Shown: positions 43,714 to 52,400 of the stretch, piece by piece
Position numbering within the stretch: position 1 is the stretch's first letter
Layout of the letters: each line of letters starts with the position of its first letter
Assembly (NCBI RefSeq): GCF_007827595.1
Contig: NZ_VISR01000003.1
Location: 248,001-312,000 of the forward strand
Origin: Streptomyces sp. BK340
GTDB taxonomy: Bacteria; Actinomycetota; Actinomycetes; Streptomycetales; Streptomycetaceae
DNA length: 64,000 nt
Reading direction: 5' to 3'
Notes under the pieces: generated by a model
Databases searched by the model: none
Told to the model about the DNA's origin: nothing
What the model saw: the letters and a program-made list of their open reading frames with translations, nothing else
Made by a program: the position numbers and the translations under genes

Positions 43714-46549
43714 AGTCGACGATGATGCCGGGATAGCAGTGATCATGATTCCAGCCGGGCTGGACGGCGTATCCGCAGTGGCAGGTCTCCGCCCGGGCGG
43801 GCTTGCCCTCCGAGCGGCGGCGCAGCGCGACCGCGAGCGGCTGCCGGGCGAGCCACGCCGCGGCGTCCTCGCCGTCCCACCGGCCGAGCGACTCGGCGGA
43901 GACGATGAGCCCGTCGGCCAGCGTCCCGAAGACGACGTCGGCCCGGCGGAGCAGGAAGCGCAGCACGTTCCCGCAGTAACCGGGGTCCATGTCGTCGAGA
44001 CGGTGGCGGCGGTCCTGCGCGTCCTGCCAGACCTCGTCCTGGTTGAGGAGGGTCACGTAGTGCTCCTCCAGCGTCCAGGTCCTGTCTCCCTCGCCGCTCA
44101 GCCGCTTCCCGACCGCCTCGTGCTCCTCGGACACCTTGCGCAGCAGCTTCTCGAACTCGGCGGGACGTTCCGCCGTGAGCCGCAGGCAGCGGTCCATGGC
44201 CTCCTCGCTGACGGCCAGGGCCTCCTTCGCGTGCCCGCTGAGCGAGAGGTAGGTGCCGAGGGTGGACAGGAACCCGGCCAGCACGGGCTCGTGAGCGGTG
44301 GGATTGGCCTCGGCCAGCCGCCGGCTGATCCCGACCGCCTCCCGGACGGCGGTCACCGCCTCGTCCCGGCGGCGCGCGCCCCACAGGAAGAAGCCCAGGT
44401 TGGCCACGGCCGCCGCCAGGTCGGACTCGTCCACCGCGACCGACCGGGTGAGGTCGGACACGTGTGCCGCGGGTCCGGCGGCCGCCAGCCGCCGGACGAT
44501 GGTCACCGCGCGCTCGGCGGCGGCCAGGGCCTCCGGCCAGCGCCGCAACCGCCAGGAGAAGACGGCCGCGTGCGCCAGCGTGACGGCGAGGCCCGGCTCG
44601 TACGTCGCGGGGTCGGTGGCCGCCAGCCGCTGGAAGATGCCCATGGCCCGCTCGGTCGCCGCGAGGCCCTCCTCGGGCTTGCGGGCCTCCGACATGCCCT
44701 GCCCCAGACGGGACAGGGAGAGGGCGAGGCCGGGTTCGTGCGCGGCGTCGAGGGCGGTCAGCCGCCGGAAGATGCCGACGGCCTCCTCGGCGGCCCGGCG
44801 GCTCGCCTCCGCACGGTCCGCCGCGAAGGCGCGCTCGCTCAGCTCGGCCAGGGCGGTGGCCAGAGCCGGCTCGTAGGCGCCGCTGTCGGCGGCGGCCAGC
44901 CGCCGGAGGATGCCGACCGCCTGCTCGGTGACGGTCACGGCGTCGTCCCGGTGGCCCGCGCGCAGCATACGGAAGCCGAGGTTCTGGTACAGCCTGGCGT
45001 GTTCGGCGGGGTCGTCGGTGGCGGCGAGCCGGTGGTCGGTGAGGCGCCGGGTGAAGGCGGCGATGCCGGCGTCGAGGTCAGGCTGACCCCGGCTGGGCAG
45101 ATGAGCGTCGACGGCTTCCAGGACGGCGGGGGCGAGGTCGAGGGCGGCGAGCGCGGTCAGGGCGGCACCGCCGGCGTCGACCGCCAGGGCCGGGTCCGCG
45201 CGCAGCAGGGTTTCCAGGTGCCGGACGGCGTGCGGCCAGCGGTGCGGCGCGGCCGCCGAGGCCAGGAAGGTCAGGGCGCGGCCGAGGTGCGCGGGTGGCG
45301 ATCCGTCCGGGTCGCGGGCGACGAGCGCGCCGGCGAAGTCCGCCGCCCAGGGAGCGGCGGGACGGCCGGTCACCTGGTGCCCGGGCAGGGTCAGGGCGAG
45401 GAAGTCCTCGGCGAGCCGGTCGGGGTAGAGCGGTTCCAGGACGGCGCCGGGCTCCTGCGGCGGGTAACAGGTGGTGTGGTCGGCGAGCAGCCGCCCGGGG
45501 CGCTCCAGACCGAGACCGCCCAGCAGCGCGGTGCCGGCCGCGTGCGTGGCGGCGCCGGTGAGCGCCGCGGTGAAGACCACCTGGCTCATGGCGCTGGGCG
45601 GGGTCTCGAAGTCCAGTCCCTCCAGCCGGAGTTCGTGGAGCCGGGTCCAGTGCCGGTGTTCCCGGTCGAGCAGGTAGGCGGACAGGCCCGCCATGTCCCG
45701 CGGGGGGCTGCTGCCCCGCGTGTGGGCGTCGACGGCCACCAGGGCGGCCATGTGCAGCGCGAGGACCAGACCGAACTCCGGCCGGTCCAGGTAGTCGGGC
45801 ACGGGGATGACGGACGGGTCGGTGAGACCGTAGCGGGCGGCGAAGCAGTCCCGGGCGACGGTGAACATGGTCTGCCGCTCGCCGGGTCCACCGGTCCGGT
45901 CGTCCAGCGGCGGCAGCGCGCGGTCGCCGGTCTCCGTCCCGGTGTCGTCCAGCGCGGCGCGCACGGCCGGCCAGGAGCTGACCGACCGGGCGAGCAGCAG
46001 CACCCGGGTCGGCAGCTGCCGGTCGAGCAGCTTGTTGCTGAACAGCCAGGTCAGATGGGAGAGCGGCCAGCGGTCGGCGTAGTCCACGACCAGCAGCAGC
46101 CCGGCGGCACCGTCGAGGCGCAGGTCCTGGCTGCCCAGGTGCGGCTGGACGGCGCCGGAACCGTGGGTGGCCGTGACGACCTTCCAGCCCGCCGCGGCGC
46201 TGTCGGCGGCGAACCGGGCCGCGAGCCGGGTCTTGCCCTGGCCGCCGGGGCCGTGCAGCCAGAGGGCCGCGGCGCGCGGGCCGTCGCCGTCGCGCCACGC
46301 GGCCAGCTCGGCCCGCTCCCGGTCCCGCCCGGTGAAGTCGACCGCCTGGAAACGGGCGTTGAGCAGGCGGCTGGGCTGGGCGGTGAGCCAGGCGGTGTCC
46401 TGGTCCGCGGCGGCGGCCGGCCGGTGCTCGGAGAGCAGGTAGACCGGGCCCCGGTCGGGGAAGACGTGCAGATCGGCGCCGATGACGCCGTACCCGAACC
46501 CGCCCTCGACCCGGACCACCTGCCGGGGCCCCGGGACGGCATCGGTCAC
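43712..46549 (-). CDS. STAND NTPase with C-terminal TPR repeats
   Basis: A 945-residue protein from the GTG at 46549 (GTGA overlap with the preceding stop). An N-terminal region with PVYLLSEHRPAAA and WLTAQPSRLLNARFQAVDFT, then GRDRERAELAAW, precedes an ATPase with Walker A LHGPGGQGKTRL (near 100) and Walker B LLLVVDYADRW. After a helical section, residues about 500-830 contain repeated TPR-like units (LYQNLGFRMLRAGHRDDA, LSLSRLGQGMSEARKPEE, VANLGFFLWGARRRDEA). This is the STAND architecture: ligand-sensing superstructure, nucleotide switch, N-terminal effector module. The upstream small gene is likely its partner. STAND proteins in bacteria often act in phage defence or programmed responses; function here is inferred. 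Confidence 0.82.
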   Translation of the reverse strand: MTDAVPGPRQVVRVEGGFGYGVIGADLHVFPDRGPVYLLSEHRPAAAADQDTAWLTAQPSRLLNARFQAVDFTGRDRERAELAAWRDGDGPRAAALWLHGPGGQGKTRLAARFAADSAAAGWKVVTATHGSGAVQPHLGSQDLRLDGAAGLLLVVDYADRWPLSHLTWLFSNKLLDRQLPTRVLLLARSVSSWPAVRAALDDTGTETGDRALPPLDDRTGGPGERQTMFTVARDCFAARYGLTDPSVIPVPDYLDRPEFGLVLALHMAALVAVDAHTRGSSPPRDMAGLSAYLLDREHRHWTRLHELRLEGLDFETPPSAMSQVVFTAALTGAATHAAGTALLGGLGLERPGRLLADHTTCYPPQEPGAVLEPLYPDRLAEDFLALTLPGHQVTGRPAAPWAADFAGALVARDPDGSPPAHLGRALTFLASAAAPHRWPHAVRHLETLLRADPALAVDAGGAALTALAALDLAPAVLEAVDAHLPSRGQPDLDAGIAAFTRRLTDHRLAATDDPAEHARLYQNLGFRMLRAGHRDDAVTVTEQAVGILRRLAAADSGAYEPALATALAELSERAFAADRAEASRRAAEEAVGIFRRLTALDAAHEPGLALSLSRLGQGMSEARKPEEGLAATERAMGIFQRLAATDPATYEPGLAVTLAHAAVFSWRLRRWPEALAAAERAVTIVRRLAAAGPAAHVSDLTRSVAVDESDLAAAVANLGFFLWGARRRDEAVTAVREAVGISRRLAEANPTAHEPVLAGFLSTLGTYLSLSGHAKEALAVSEEAMDRCLRLTAERPAEFEKLLRKVSEEHEAVGKRLSGEGDRTWTLEEHYVTLLNQDEVWQDAQDRRHRLDDMDPGYCGNVLRFLLRRADVVFGTLADGLIVSAESLGRWDGEDAAAWLARQPLAVALRRRSEGKPARAETCHCGYAVQPGWNHDHCYPGIIVD

Positions 46550-46986
46550 CTGGCTTCTCCGCCGTCGCCTCCCCGGCCAGGAGGAGCCTGGTGCACGACG
46601 ACGTTGCCGCCCTGCACCGCGAAGACCTGCCCGCCGTCCTTCGCGACGTTGTTCTGCACCCATGCGCGCTGCGTCTCGGGCAGCTGCCGGCGAATCTCGT
46701 CGATCAGCTCCCGCAGTTCGCCGGCGGCGTCGGGGTGTTCGCCGAGCAGCGACTCCAACTCCAGCTGCCACACGGGCAGCAGGCTCTGCCGCACCCGCTC
46801 GGCGTCGTCCGCACGCACGACCAGGGCCGCGTTGTTGTCCAACTGGGCCTCGATGGCGGCCTGGCGGCCCTCCCCGCGGCGGCCGAACAGCTTGGCGATC
46901 CCGCCCCGCGCGACCGTCCAGGAGTCGGTGGCCATGGCTCCGACCACCGTCGTGCCTCCGGCCAGAATCAGTTCCTCCAGCATCAT
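46546..46986 (-). CDS. Small protein with hydrophobic N-terminus, partner of the STAND NTPase
   Basis: A 146-residue protein from tandem ATGs (46986, 46983). It begins with a hydrophobic segment (LEELILAGGTTVVGAMATDSW), followed by a short charged linker (GIAKLFGRRGEG), a helical middle (AERVRQSLLPVWQLELESLL) and a C-terminal Gly/Val-rich motif VFAVQGGNVVVHQAPPG. Proteins of this shape are commonly encoded directly before Streptomyces STAND NTPase genes. The Gly-Asn-hydrophobic motif has a composition like known amyloid signalling motifs, but I cannot confirm homology. It is coupled to the downstream NTPase gene (GTGA). Confidence 0.65.
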   Translation of the reverse strand: MMLEELILAGGTTVVGAMATDSWTVARGGIAKLFGRRGEGRQAAIEAQLDNNAALVVRADDAERVRQSLLPVWQLELESLLGEHPDAAGELRELIDEIRRQLPETQRAWVQNNVAKDGGQVFAVQGGNVVVHQAPPGRGGDGGEAR

Positions 46987-47099
46987 GCCCCCGTCCTGCG
47001 CTCTCAAGAACCTTGTTCCGTACGCCTATTGTCCATCCTGGCGATCAAGACCGGCGCCGGGGCGGGACTGTCGGTGGTGGCGGGCATGCTGGTCGGTGA

Positions 47100-47369
47100 C
47101 TCGGCCAGAGCCGGTTCGGGCCCGGCAGCGCGGAGCGTGAGATCTTCCGGAGCGCCGCGGTCTTCCCGGCGCCCGGACCGGACTCGCTGCTGGGCCCGAA
47201 CCGGGGCACCCACCGGGAGGGGCACCTGCTCGCGTACGAGTTCTTTCCCCGCTGGGAGGAACAGCTGAGCGGGGTGGTCGCGCGCCTGGGCAAGTCGGCG
47301 GTCGCCGCGTTCGCCCTGGCACTCGCCGAATCGGCGACCCCGGCCGCCGGGACCGGACCGAAGACCTGA
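47100..47369 (+). pseudogene. Unidentified gene remnant without a start codon
   Basis: The frame ending at the TGA at 47367 reads like coding sequence (AEREIFRSAAVFPAPGPDSL, then HLLAYEFFPRWEEQLSGVVA). It is closed by a TGA at about 47097 and has no usable start before the end region. The upstream sequence (ILAIKTGAGAGLSVVAGML) lies in another frame. I read it as the 3' end of a broken gene but do not recognise the family. It converges on glpK, 15 bases away. The rest of 46987-47099 holds only the promoter side of the small gene on the minus strand. Confidence 0.3.
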
Positions 47370-47384
47370 CGCAGCGGGTCCCGC

Positions 47385-48899
47385 TCAGGGCGACCGCGGC
47401 GGTCTCACCCACCCCAGGGACCGCTCCACGGCCCGCTGCCAGTTCTCGTACTCCCACTGCCGCACCTCGGGGTCCATGTCGGGCAGCCACTGGCCGGCCC
47501 GGTGCCAGTTGCGGCGCAGTACCTCCAGGTCCGACCAGTAGCCGGCGGCGAGACCGGCCGCGTAGGCGGCGCCGAGGGAGACGGTCTCGGCGACCATGGG
47601 CCGAACCACGGGGACGTCGAGCACGTCGGCCACGAACTGCATGAGCAGATTGTCGGCCGTCATGCCGCCGTCCACCTTGAGCTGCTTGAGGGCGACCGAG
47701 GAGTCGGCGTTCATGGCGTCGACGACCTCTCGCGTCTGCCATCCGGTGGCCTCCAGGACGGCTCGGGCCAGGTGTCCCTTGGTGATGTACGAGGTGAGGC
47801 CGACGATGACCCCGCGCGCGTCGCTGCGCCAGTGGGGTGCGAACAGACCCGAGAAGGCGGGCACGATGTAGCAGCCGCCGTTGTCCTCGACCGAGCGCGC
47901 GAGGGTCTCGATCTCCGGGGCGCTGCTGATCAGGCCCAGGCGGTCGCGGAACCACTGGACCAGTGCGCCGGTGACGGCTATCGAACCCTCCAGGGCGTAG
48001 ACGGGCGGGGCGTCCCCGACCTTGTAGGCGACGGTGCTGAGGAGTCCGTTGCGGGACCGCACGAGGTCGTTGCCGGTGTTGAGCAGCAGGAAACTGCCCG
48101 TTCCGTAGGTGCACTTCGCCTCGCCCGGGGAGAAGCAGGTCTGGCCGAAGAGGGCGGCCTGCTGGTCGCCGAGGGCGGCCGTGATGGACACGCCCGGGAG
48201 CAGGCAGCGGGCGTCGCCGTACGTCTCGGCGGAGGACCTGATCTCGGGCAGCATCGAGTGGGGTACGCCGAAGAAGGCCAGGAGTTCCTCGTCCCAGGTG
48301 AGGCTGCGGATGTTCATCAGCATCGTGCGGCTGGCGTTGGTGGGGTCGGTGATGTGCAGGCCGCCGTCGGCGCCGCCGGTGAGGTTCCAGATCAGCCAGC
48401 TCTCGATCGTCCCGAACAGCACCTCACCGTCCTTCGCACGCTGTTCCAGGCCCTTGACGTGGTCGAACAACCAGCGGATCCGCAGCGCCGAGAAGTAGGT
48501 GGAGGGCGGCAGACCGCACCGTTCCAGGAAGAACTCCTCTCCGGGCTGTTGTCCGAGGGCCTCGACGAGCGGCGCCGTGCGGATGTCCTGCCAGACGAGA
48601 GCCCGGCCCAGCGGGGCTCCGGTGCGCCGGTCCCAGAGCACGGTGGTCTCCCGCTGGTTGGCCAGGCCGATGGCGGCGACCTGTCCCGCGTCGAGGCCGG
48701 CGCCGGACAGGGCCTCGGGCACGACGCGCTGCAGGTTGTGCCAGATCTCGACGGCGTCGTGCTCGACCCAGCCGGGCCGCGGGAAGTGCTGCTGGTGCTC
48801 CCTCTGCGCGACCGACACCAGCCGTCCGCGGTGGTCGAACAGAATGCATCGGGTGGAGTTGGTCCCCTGATCGACGGACATTACGTACCGTTCAGCCAT
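47385..48899 (-). CDS. glpK: Glycerol kinase
   Basis: A 504-residue FGGY-family kinase. [19 protein letters not shown] at the N-terminus, [29 protein letters not shown], the ATP-site [11 protein letters not shown], and FGGY-type signature [15 protein letters not shown] are intact. It phosphorylates glycerol to sn-glycerol 3-phosphate. It follows the gylR-like gene by 45 bases in the same direction. The usual partners glpF and glpD are absent, so this is a reduced glycerol locus, probably a second copy in addition to a canonical gyl operon elsewhere. Confidence 0.95.
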   Translation of the reverse strand: MAERYVMSVDQGTNSTRCILFDHRGRLVSVAQREHQQHFPRPGWVEHDAVEIWHNLQRVVPEALSGAGLDAGQVAAIGLANQRETTVLWDRRTGAPLGRALVWQDIRTAPLVEALGQQPGEEFFLERCGLPPSTYFSALRIRWLFDHVKGLEQRAKDGEVLFGTIESWLIWNLTGGADGGLHITDPTNASRTMLMNIRSLTWDEELLAFFGVPHSMLPEIRSSAETYGDARCLLPGVSITAALGDQQAALFGQTCFSPGEAKCTYGTGSFLLLNTGNDLVRSRNGLLSTVAYKVGDAPPVYALEGSIAVTGALVQWFRDRLGLISSAPEIETLARSVEDNGGCYIVPAFSGLFAPHWRSDARGVIVGLTSYITKGHLARAVLEATGWQTREVVDAMNADSSVALKQLKVDGGMTADNLLMQFVADVLDVPVVRPMVAETVSLGAAYAAGLAAGYWSDLEVLRRNWHRAGQWLPDMDPEVRQWEYENWQRAVERSLGWVRPPRSP

Positions 48900-48944
48900 G
48901 ATCGGGTCTGCCTTCCGACGGGTCGGGGAGCGGCGGGTCCGGCT

Positions 48945-49712
48945 CTACCAGCGAGTGGCCCCCAGGTCTCTGGAGATCGCCCGCGAGGCCTCGCGGATCA
49001 GGGTGATCTGACTCGGACGGGGGTGGCCATGGCTGTCGCAGATCCGCTCGACGGGCCCGGACAGTCCGATGGCGCCGACGACGAGGCCGCCGTGGCCCCG
49101 GATCGGCGCGGCGAGCCCCGCCTCGCCCATGCTCATCTCCTGGATCTCGGCGGCCCAGCCGAGCTCCCGGACCTCGGCGAGCGCCCGGGTCAGCTGCTCG
49201 GGAGTGACCAGGGTGTGCCGGGTGTACGACTCCAGCTGCAGTTCCTGTCCCGGCTCCAGGGACGCCGCCCCGTAGGCCAGCAGTACCTTGCCGAGCGAGG
49301 AGGCGTGCAGGGGCAGCAGTGAGCCCACGTCCAGGGTCTGGAAGGTGTCGTCCGGCCGGAAGACGTGGTGGACCACGAGGACCCGGCCCTCCAGCGGGGT
49401 CCCGAGACGTACCGACTCACCGCTGCGGGCGGCGAGGGCGTCGGCCCAGTTGAGGGAGCGCGACCGCAGCTCGTTGACGTCCAGGTAGCTGGTGCCGAGG
49501 TGCAGCAGGGCGGCCCCGAGCTGGTACTTTCCGGTCGCCGCGTCCTGTTCCACGAAGTCCACGTGCTGGAGTGTGCGCAGGATGCCGTGGGCGGTGCCCT
49601 TCGCCAGGCCGAGCGAGGCCGCCACCTCGCCTAGCCCGAGCCGGCGGGGCCCGGCGGCCAGCAGCCGCAGGATCGCCGCCGCCCGTTCGATCGACTGGAC
49701 TGGGCCGGCCAT
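48945..49712 (-). CDS. gylR: IclR-family regulator, GylR-like
   Basis: A 255-residue regulator. HTH: QSIERAAAILRLLA, LGLGEVAASLGLAKGTAHGI, LRTLQHVDFVEQD; effector domain with VLVVHHVFRPDD, LPLHASSLGKVLLAY, EAGLAAPIRGHGGLVVGAIG. Its start matches the conserved GylR N-terminus. GylR proteins repress glycerol catabolism and respond to glycerol 3-phosphate. There is no Shine-Dalgarno sequence immediately before the ATG; a palindrome overlaps the first base, so a leaderless message under operator control is possible. It heads a two-gene unit with glpK. Confidence 0.9.
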   Translation of the reverse strand: MAGPVQSIERAAAILRLLAAGPRRLGLGEVAASLGLAKGTAHGILRTLQHVDFVEQDAATGKYQLGAALLHLGTSYLDVNELRSRSLNWADALAARSGESVRLGTPLEGRVLVVHHVFRPDDTFQTLDVGSLLPLHASSLGKVLLAYGAASLEPGQELQLESYTRHTLVTPEQLTRALAEVRELGWAAEIQEMSMGEAGLAAPIRGHGGLVVGAIGLSGPVERICDSHGHPRPSQITLIREASRAISRDLGATRW

Positions 49713-49749
49713 GAAGCGAGCGTATTACCGCTACGGGCGCTTCGCTTCA
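49712..49749 (-). promoter_or_regulatory. Candidate GylR/IclR operator overlapping the gylR start
   Basis: Imperfect inverted repeat: TGAAGCGAGCG (49712-49722) and CGCTTCGCTTCA (49738-49749) on the plus strand. It ends at the start codon of the regulator gene, which fits direct autorepression of the gylR-glpK unit. Confidence 0.5.
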
Positions 49750-49910
49750 CGGGCGGGTTGAGCGCCCTGGCTTCGGGTGGGACGTGGAGCGTTCGGTAAT
49801 GCCGACCGCCGTTCATTGACCCGCCCGGTTTGTCTTCATAACGTGCTTCAAAGCCCGGAAAAGCGACCACGGAACGGCGCACGACCGGCAGGACCACCCG
49901 AGGAGTGAAC

Positions 49911-50336
49911 ATGGCGGCTCAGCTCAACACGCTGCTGCGTGAGGCGTGCGAACACGTGTGTCCGCTGCCTCCCGTCACCGGCGCCGTCCCGGCCGTACGC
50001 CGCCGTGTGCGCGCCGTCCTCGGTGACTGGGACGTGCCCTCGGAGATCGTCGACGACGCTCTGCTGATGGTGTGCGAGCTGGTCACGAACGCGATCGTGC
50101 ACGCCCTGCCCCCGGCCAGGATGCGGCTCTCGTGGATTCGGTCCGAAGAGCGCTGCACCCTGCGTGTCGAGGTCACCGACACCGGGCCCGCGCTGCTGGG
50201 CGGCCGGGCCCGCACCGGGATCGACCCGGACGAGCACGGCCGGGGCGAGACGATCGTGCACGCCCTCGCGACGCGTCATGGCATACGCGTCCACGCCGGC
50301 GGGGTCACCCGCTGGGCCGACCTCGTCGCGACCTGA
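49911..50336 (+). CDS. Anti-sigma-type ATP-binding protein (RsbW/HATPase-like)
   Basis: A 141-residue single-domain protein, ATG at 49911 with GAGGAG six bases upstream. HATPase motifs: N-box ELVTNAIVHA, G1-like VEVTDTGPALL and the C-terminal GRGETIVHALATRHG; small Streptomyces paralogues of this class act as anti-sigma kinases or regulators. Its 3' end overlaps by 61 bases with the convergent SpoIIE-type phosphatase, a natural functional pair. Confidence 0.85.
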   Translation: MAAQLNTLLREACEHVCPLPPVTGAVPAVRRRVRAVLGDWDVPSEIVDDALLMVCELVTNAIVHALPPARMRLSWIRSEERCTLRVEVTDTGPALLGGRARTGIDPDEHGRGETIVHALATRHGIRVHAGGVTRWADLVAT

Positions 50337-51499
50337 AGCCCGGCCTCCGGCCGGCACCGCACGGGGACGGGTTCGGCCACGGTCTCCTTGCGCAGCAGCA
50401 GCAGCGCGGCGTCGTCGTGCAGCCGCCCGCCCACGTGGGCCAGCAGTTCGTCATGGAGCGCGGTCAGCGTCCGCGCCGGCTCGTCGCACGCATGCCGGGC
50501 CACGCCTTCGGCCAGCGGGTAGAACTCGCGCGCATGGTCCCGGGCCTCGGTCACCCCGTCGGTGTAGAGCAGCAGCTGGTCTCCGTCGGCGAAGGGCATG
50601 ACCTGGAGGCGCGGGGCCTGACCCGACAGGGCGCGCAGCCCGAGCGGCGGAGCGGGATCACTGGTCTCCACCGCCTCGACCTCTCCGGACGCGGAGATCA
50701 TCAGCGGGGGCGCGTGCCCGCAGTTGACGACCTCCAGCTGCCCCGTCCCGGGGTAGCCGGCGACCACGGCGGTGACGAAGTCGTCGGGGCCGAGATTGCG
50801 CGCCAGGCTCCGCTCGATCCGGTCGACGACGGCCAGTAGGTCGGGCTCGTCGTGGGCGGCCTCACGGAAGACGCCCAGTACCAGTGCGGCGGTCCCCACC
50901 GCGGGCAGCCCCTTGCCGCGTACGTCCCCGACGATCAGCCTGACCCCGTGCGGGGTGTCCACCAGCGCGTAGAGATCCCCGCCTATCCGGGCCTCGGCCG
51001 CGGCGGCGCTGTAGCGGACGGCCGTCCGGAACGGGCCGACGGTCTCCGGGACGGGCTGCAGGAGGGCGTGCTGGGCGGCCTCCGCGACCGTACGGACGGC
51101 CGCGAGGACGCGTTCCCGGCGGCCGCGCAGCGCGCTGGCCAGGGCGCTCGCCGTGGTGACGGCCAGCAGGGCGGACAGGACGGCCGCCAGTTCGCGCACG
51201 GGAACCCCGCCCGTGCTGCCCAGCACCGCACCCAGCACCACGGCCAGGAGACCGACGCAGAGCACACCACGCGGCCCGTTGGTGGTGGCGGCCAGCGCGG
51301 GTCCGGCGACCAGCAGCGGCAGGCAGATCATTCCCGCCCCGCCGGCGAGGTCGGCGACCACGACGACGGCGACGATCAGCACCGGCAGCACGTGCAGAAT
51401 GGCGGCGACCGGCCCGGCGGCCCGCCGGTGGGCGTCTGCCCAGGCACTCGCTCGCTCGCTCGACAGCCTCATCGGCCAGTGGTGTGGCACCTGGCTCAT
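50276..51499 (-). CDS. Membrane SpoIIE-type (PP2C) serine phosphatase
   Basis: A 407-residue protein. The N-terminal 125 residues carry about four hydrophobic segments (AAILHVLPVLIVAVVVVADL, GVLCVGLLAVVLGAVLG, LAAVLSALLAVTTASALAS), which anchor it in the membrane with no large extracellular sensor. The C-terminal half is the phosphatase: ARIGGDLYALVD, VRLIVGDVRGKGLPAVG, VVNCGHAPPL, LLLYTDGVTEARD, and HDDAALLLLRK. It should dephosphorylate an anti-sigma antagonist. The gene ends inside the convergent anti-sigma-type gene. Confidence 0.9.
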   Translation of the reverse strand: MSQVPHHWPMRLSSERASAWADAHRRAAGPVAAILHVLPVLIVAVVVVADLAGGAGMICLPLLVAGPALAATTNGPRGVLCVGLLAVVLGAVLGSTGGVPVRELAAVLSALLAVTTASALASALRGRRERVLAAVRTVAEAAQHALLQPVPETVGPFRTAVRYSAAAAEARIGGDLYALVDTPHGVRLIVGDVRGKGLPAVGTAALVLGVFREAAHDEPDLLAVVDRIERSLARNLGPDDFVTAVVAGYPGTGQLEVVNCGHAPPLMISASGEVEAVETSDPAPPLGLRALSGQAPRLQVMPFADGDQLLLYTDGVTEARDHAREFYPLAEGVARHACDEPARTLTALHDELLAHVGGRLHDDAALLLLRKETVAEPVPVRCRPEAGLQVATRSAQRVTPPAWTRMP

Positions 51500-51536
51500 G
51501 TCTCGTCCGCAGTCCTCGCGTATCCGGGGTCCTTAT

Positions 51537-51551
51537 ACCGGAATATCCGGT
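51537..51551. promoter_or_regulatory. Palindrome upstream of the phosphatase gene
   Basis: ACCGGA (51537-51542), ATA, TCCGGT (51546-51551), a near-perfect 15-bp palindrome 38 bp upstream of the phosphatase start on the minus strand. A regulator site is possible; which protein binds is unknown. The neighbouring IclR regulator gene ends 48 bp away. Confidence 0.35.
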
Positions 51552-51598
51552 TAATCCAGGAAACTGGTTGAGTGAGGGCTGCCACAAGGCGTGGATTT

Positions 51599-52357
51599 TC
51601 AGATAGTGAGCGAGAGAGTCCTGGTCACACGGCTCGCGATCAGGAGCAGCCGGGACCGGATCTCCTGCAGCTGCGCGTGCCGCTCCACCGGCAGGGAGAC
51701 ACCGAGCGAGCCGAGTACGTCCCCGGAGTACACGGGCACGGCTACGCACACCGTGCCGAGTGCGTACTCCTCGAGGTCCGTGGCGGCCGGTGCCAGGGGG
51801 GAGGTGTCGAGCCTGCGCAGCAGTTCCGGACGGCTGGTGATGGTCCGCGGTGTGAGATCGGGCAGGTGGTGCCGGGACAGGTACTCCTGGCGGCCGTCCT
51901 CGTCCAGTTCCCGCAGCACGGACTTGCCCAGCGCGGTGGCGTGTGCGGCGTCCTCGAAGCCCACCCACAGCTCCGCCCTGGGCGCACGGGGGCCGTCGAC
52001 GATATCGGCGACCCTGATCTCGCCGTCCTCGTAGAACGTGAGGTAGGCGGCGCCGGCCAGCTCGTCCCGCAGCGCGGCGAGCGTCGGCCGGACACGGCTG
52101 AGCAGCGCCTGTGTGTTGCCCGCCGAGTGCAGCGACATCAGCTTCTCCCCCAGGACGAAGACACCGTCGTCGAGTTTGCGCAGGTACCCGTCGTGGACCA
52201 GGGTGCGCAGCAGGTGGTAGGCGGTGGCCAGGGGCAGCCCGGTCTCACGTGCCAGCTGTTTCGCCGGCGCGCCGTTCTCGTGCGCGCTCACCGCCTCCAG
52301 CAGCCGGAAGGCACGCTGCACGGACGTGATGAGCGTCGGGCCGTCCTGAGCGCCCAT
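51599..52357 (-). CDS. IclR-family transcriptional regulator
   Basis: A 252-residue protein from the ATG at 52357. N-terminal HTH: TSVQRAFRLLEAVSAHEN, APAKQLARETGLPLATAYHL, LRTLVHDGYLRKLDDG. The IclR ligand domain has LWVGFEDAAHATALGKSVLR and CVAVPVYSGDVLGSLGVSLP. The regulated genes are not obvious. It follows the DUF6817-like gene by 43 bases in the same direction. Confidence 0.9.
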   Translation of the reverse strand: MGAQDGPTLITSVQRAFRLLEAVSAHENGAPAKQLARETGLPLATAYHLLRTLVHDGYLRKLDDGVFVLGEKLMSLHSAGNTQALLSRVRPTLAALRDELAGAAYLTFYEDGEIRVADIVDGPRAPRAELWVGFEDAAHATALGKSVLRELDEDGRQEYLSRHHLPDLTPRTITSRPELLRRLDTSPLAPAATDLEEYALGTVCVAVPVYSGDVLGSLGVSLPVERHAQLQEIRSRLLLIASRVTRTLSLTI

Positions 52358-52400
52358 AGGAACAGACTGCGTCGCGTACCCCGGCTCAGGCAAGCAGGGG

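Noticed and set aside
43666..43746. Longer helicase start at the ATG 43746
   Set aside because: It would overlap the STAND gene by 35 bases and encode an alternating Glu-Ala tract from a simple repeat; the GTG at 43665 has a strong ribosome site.
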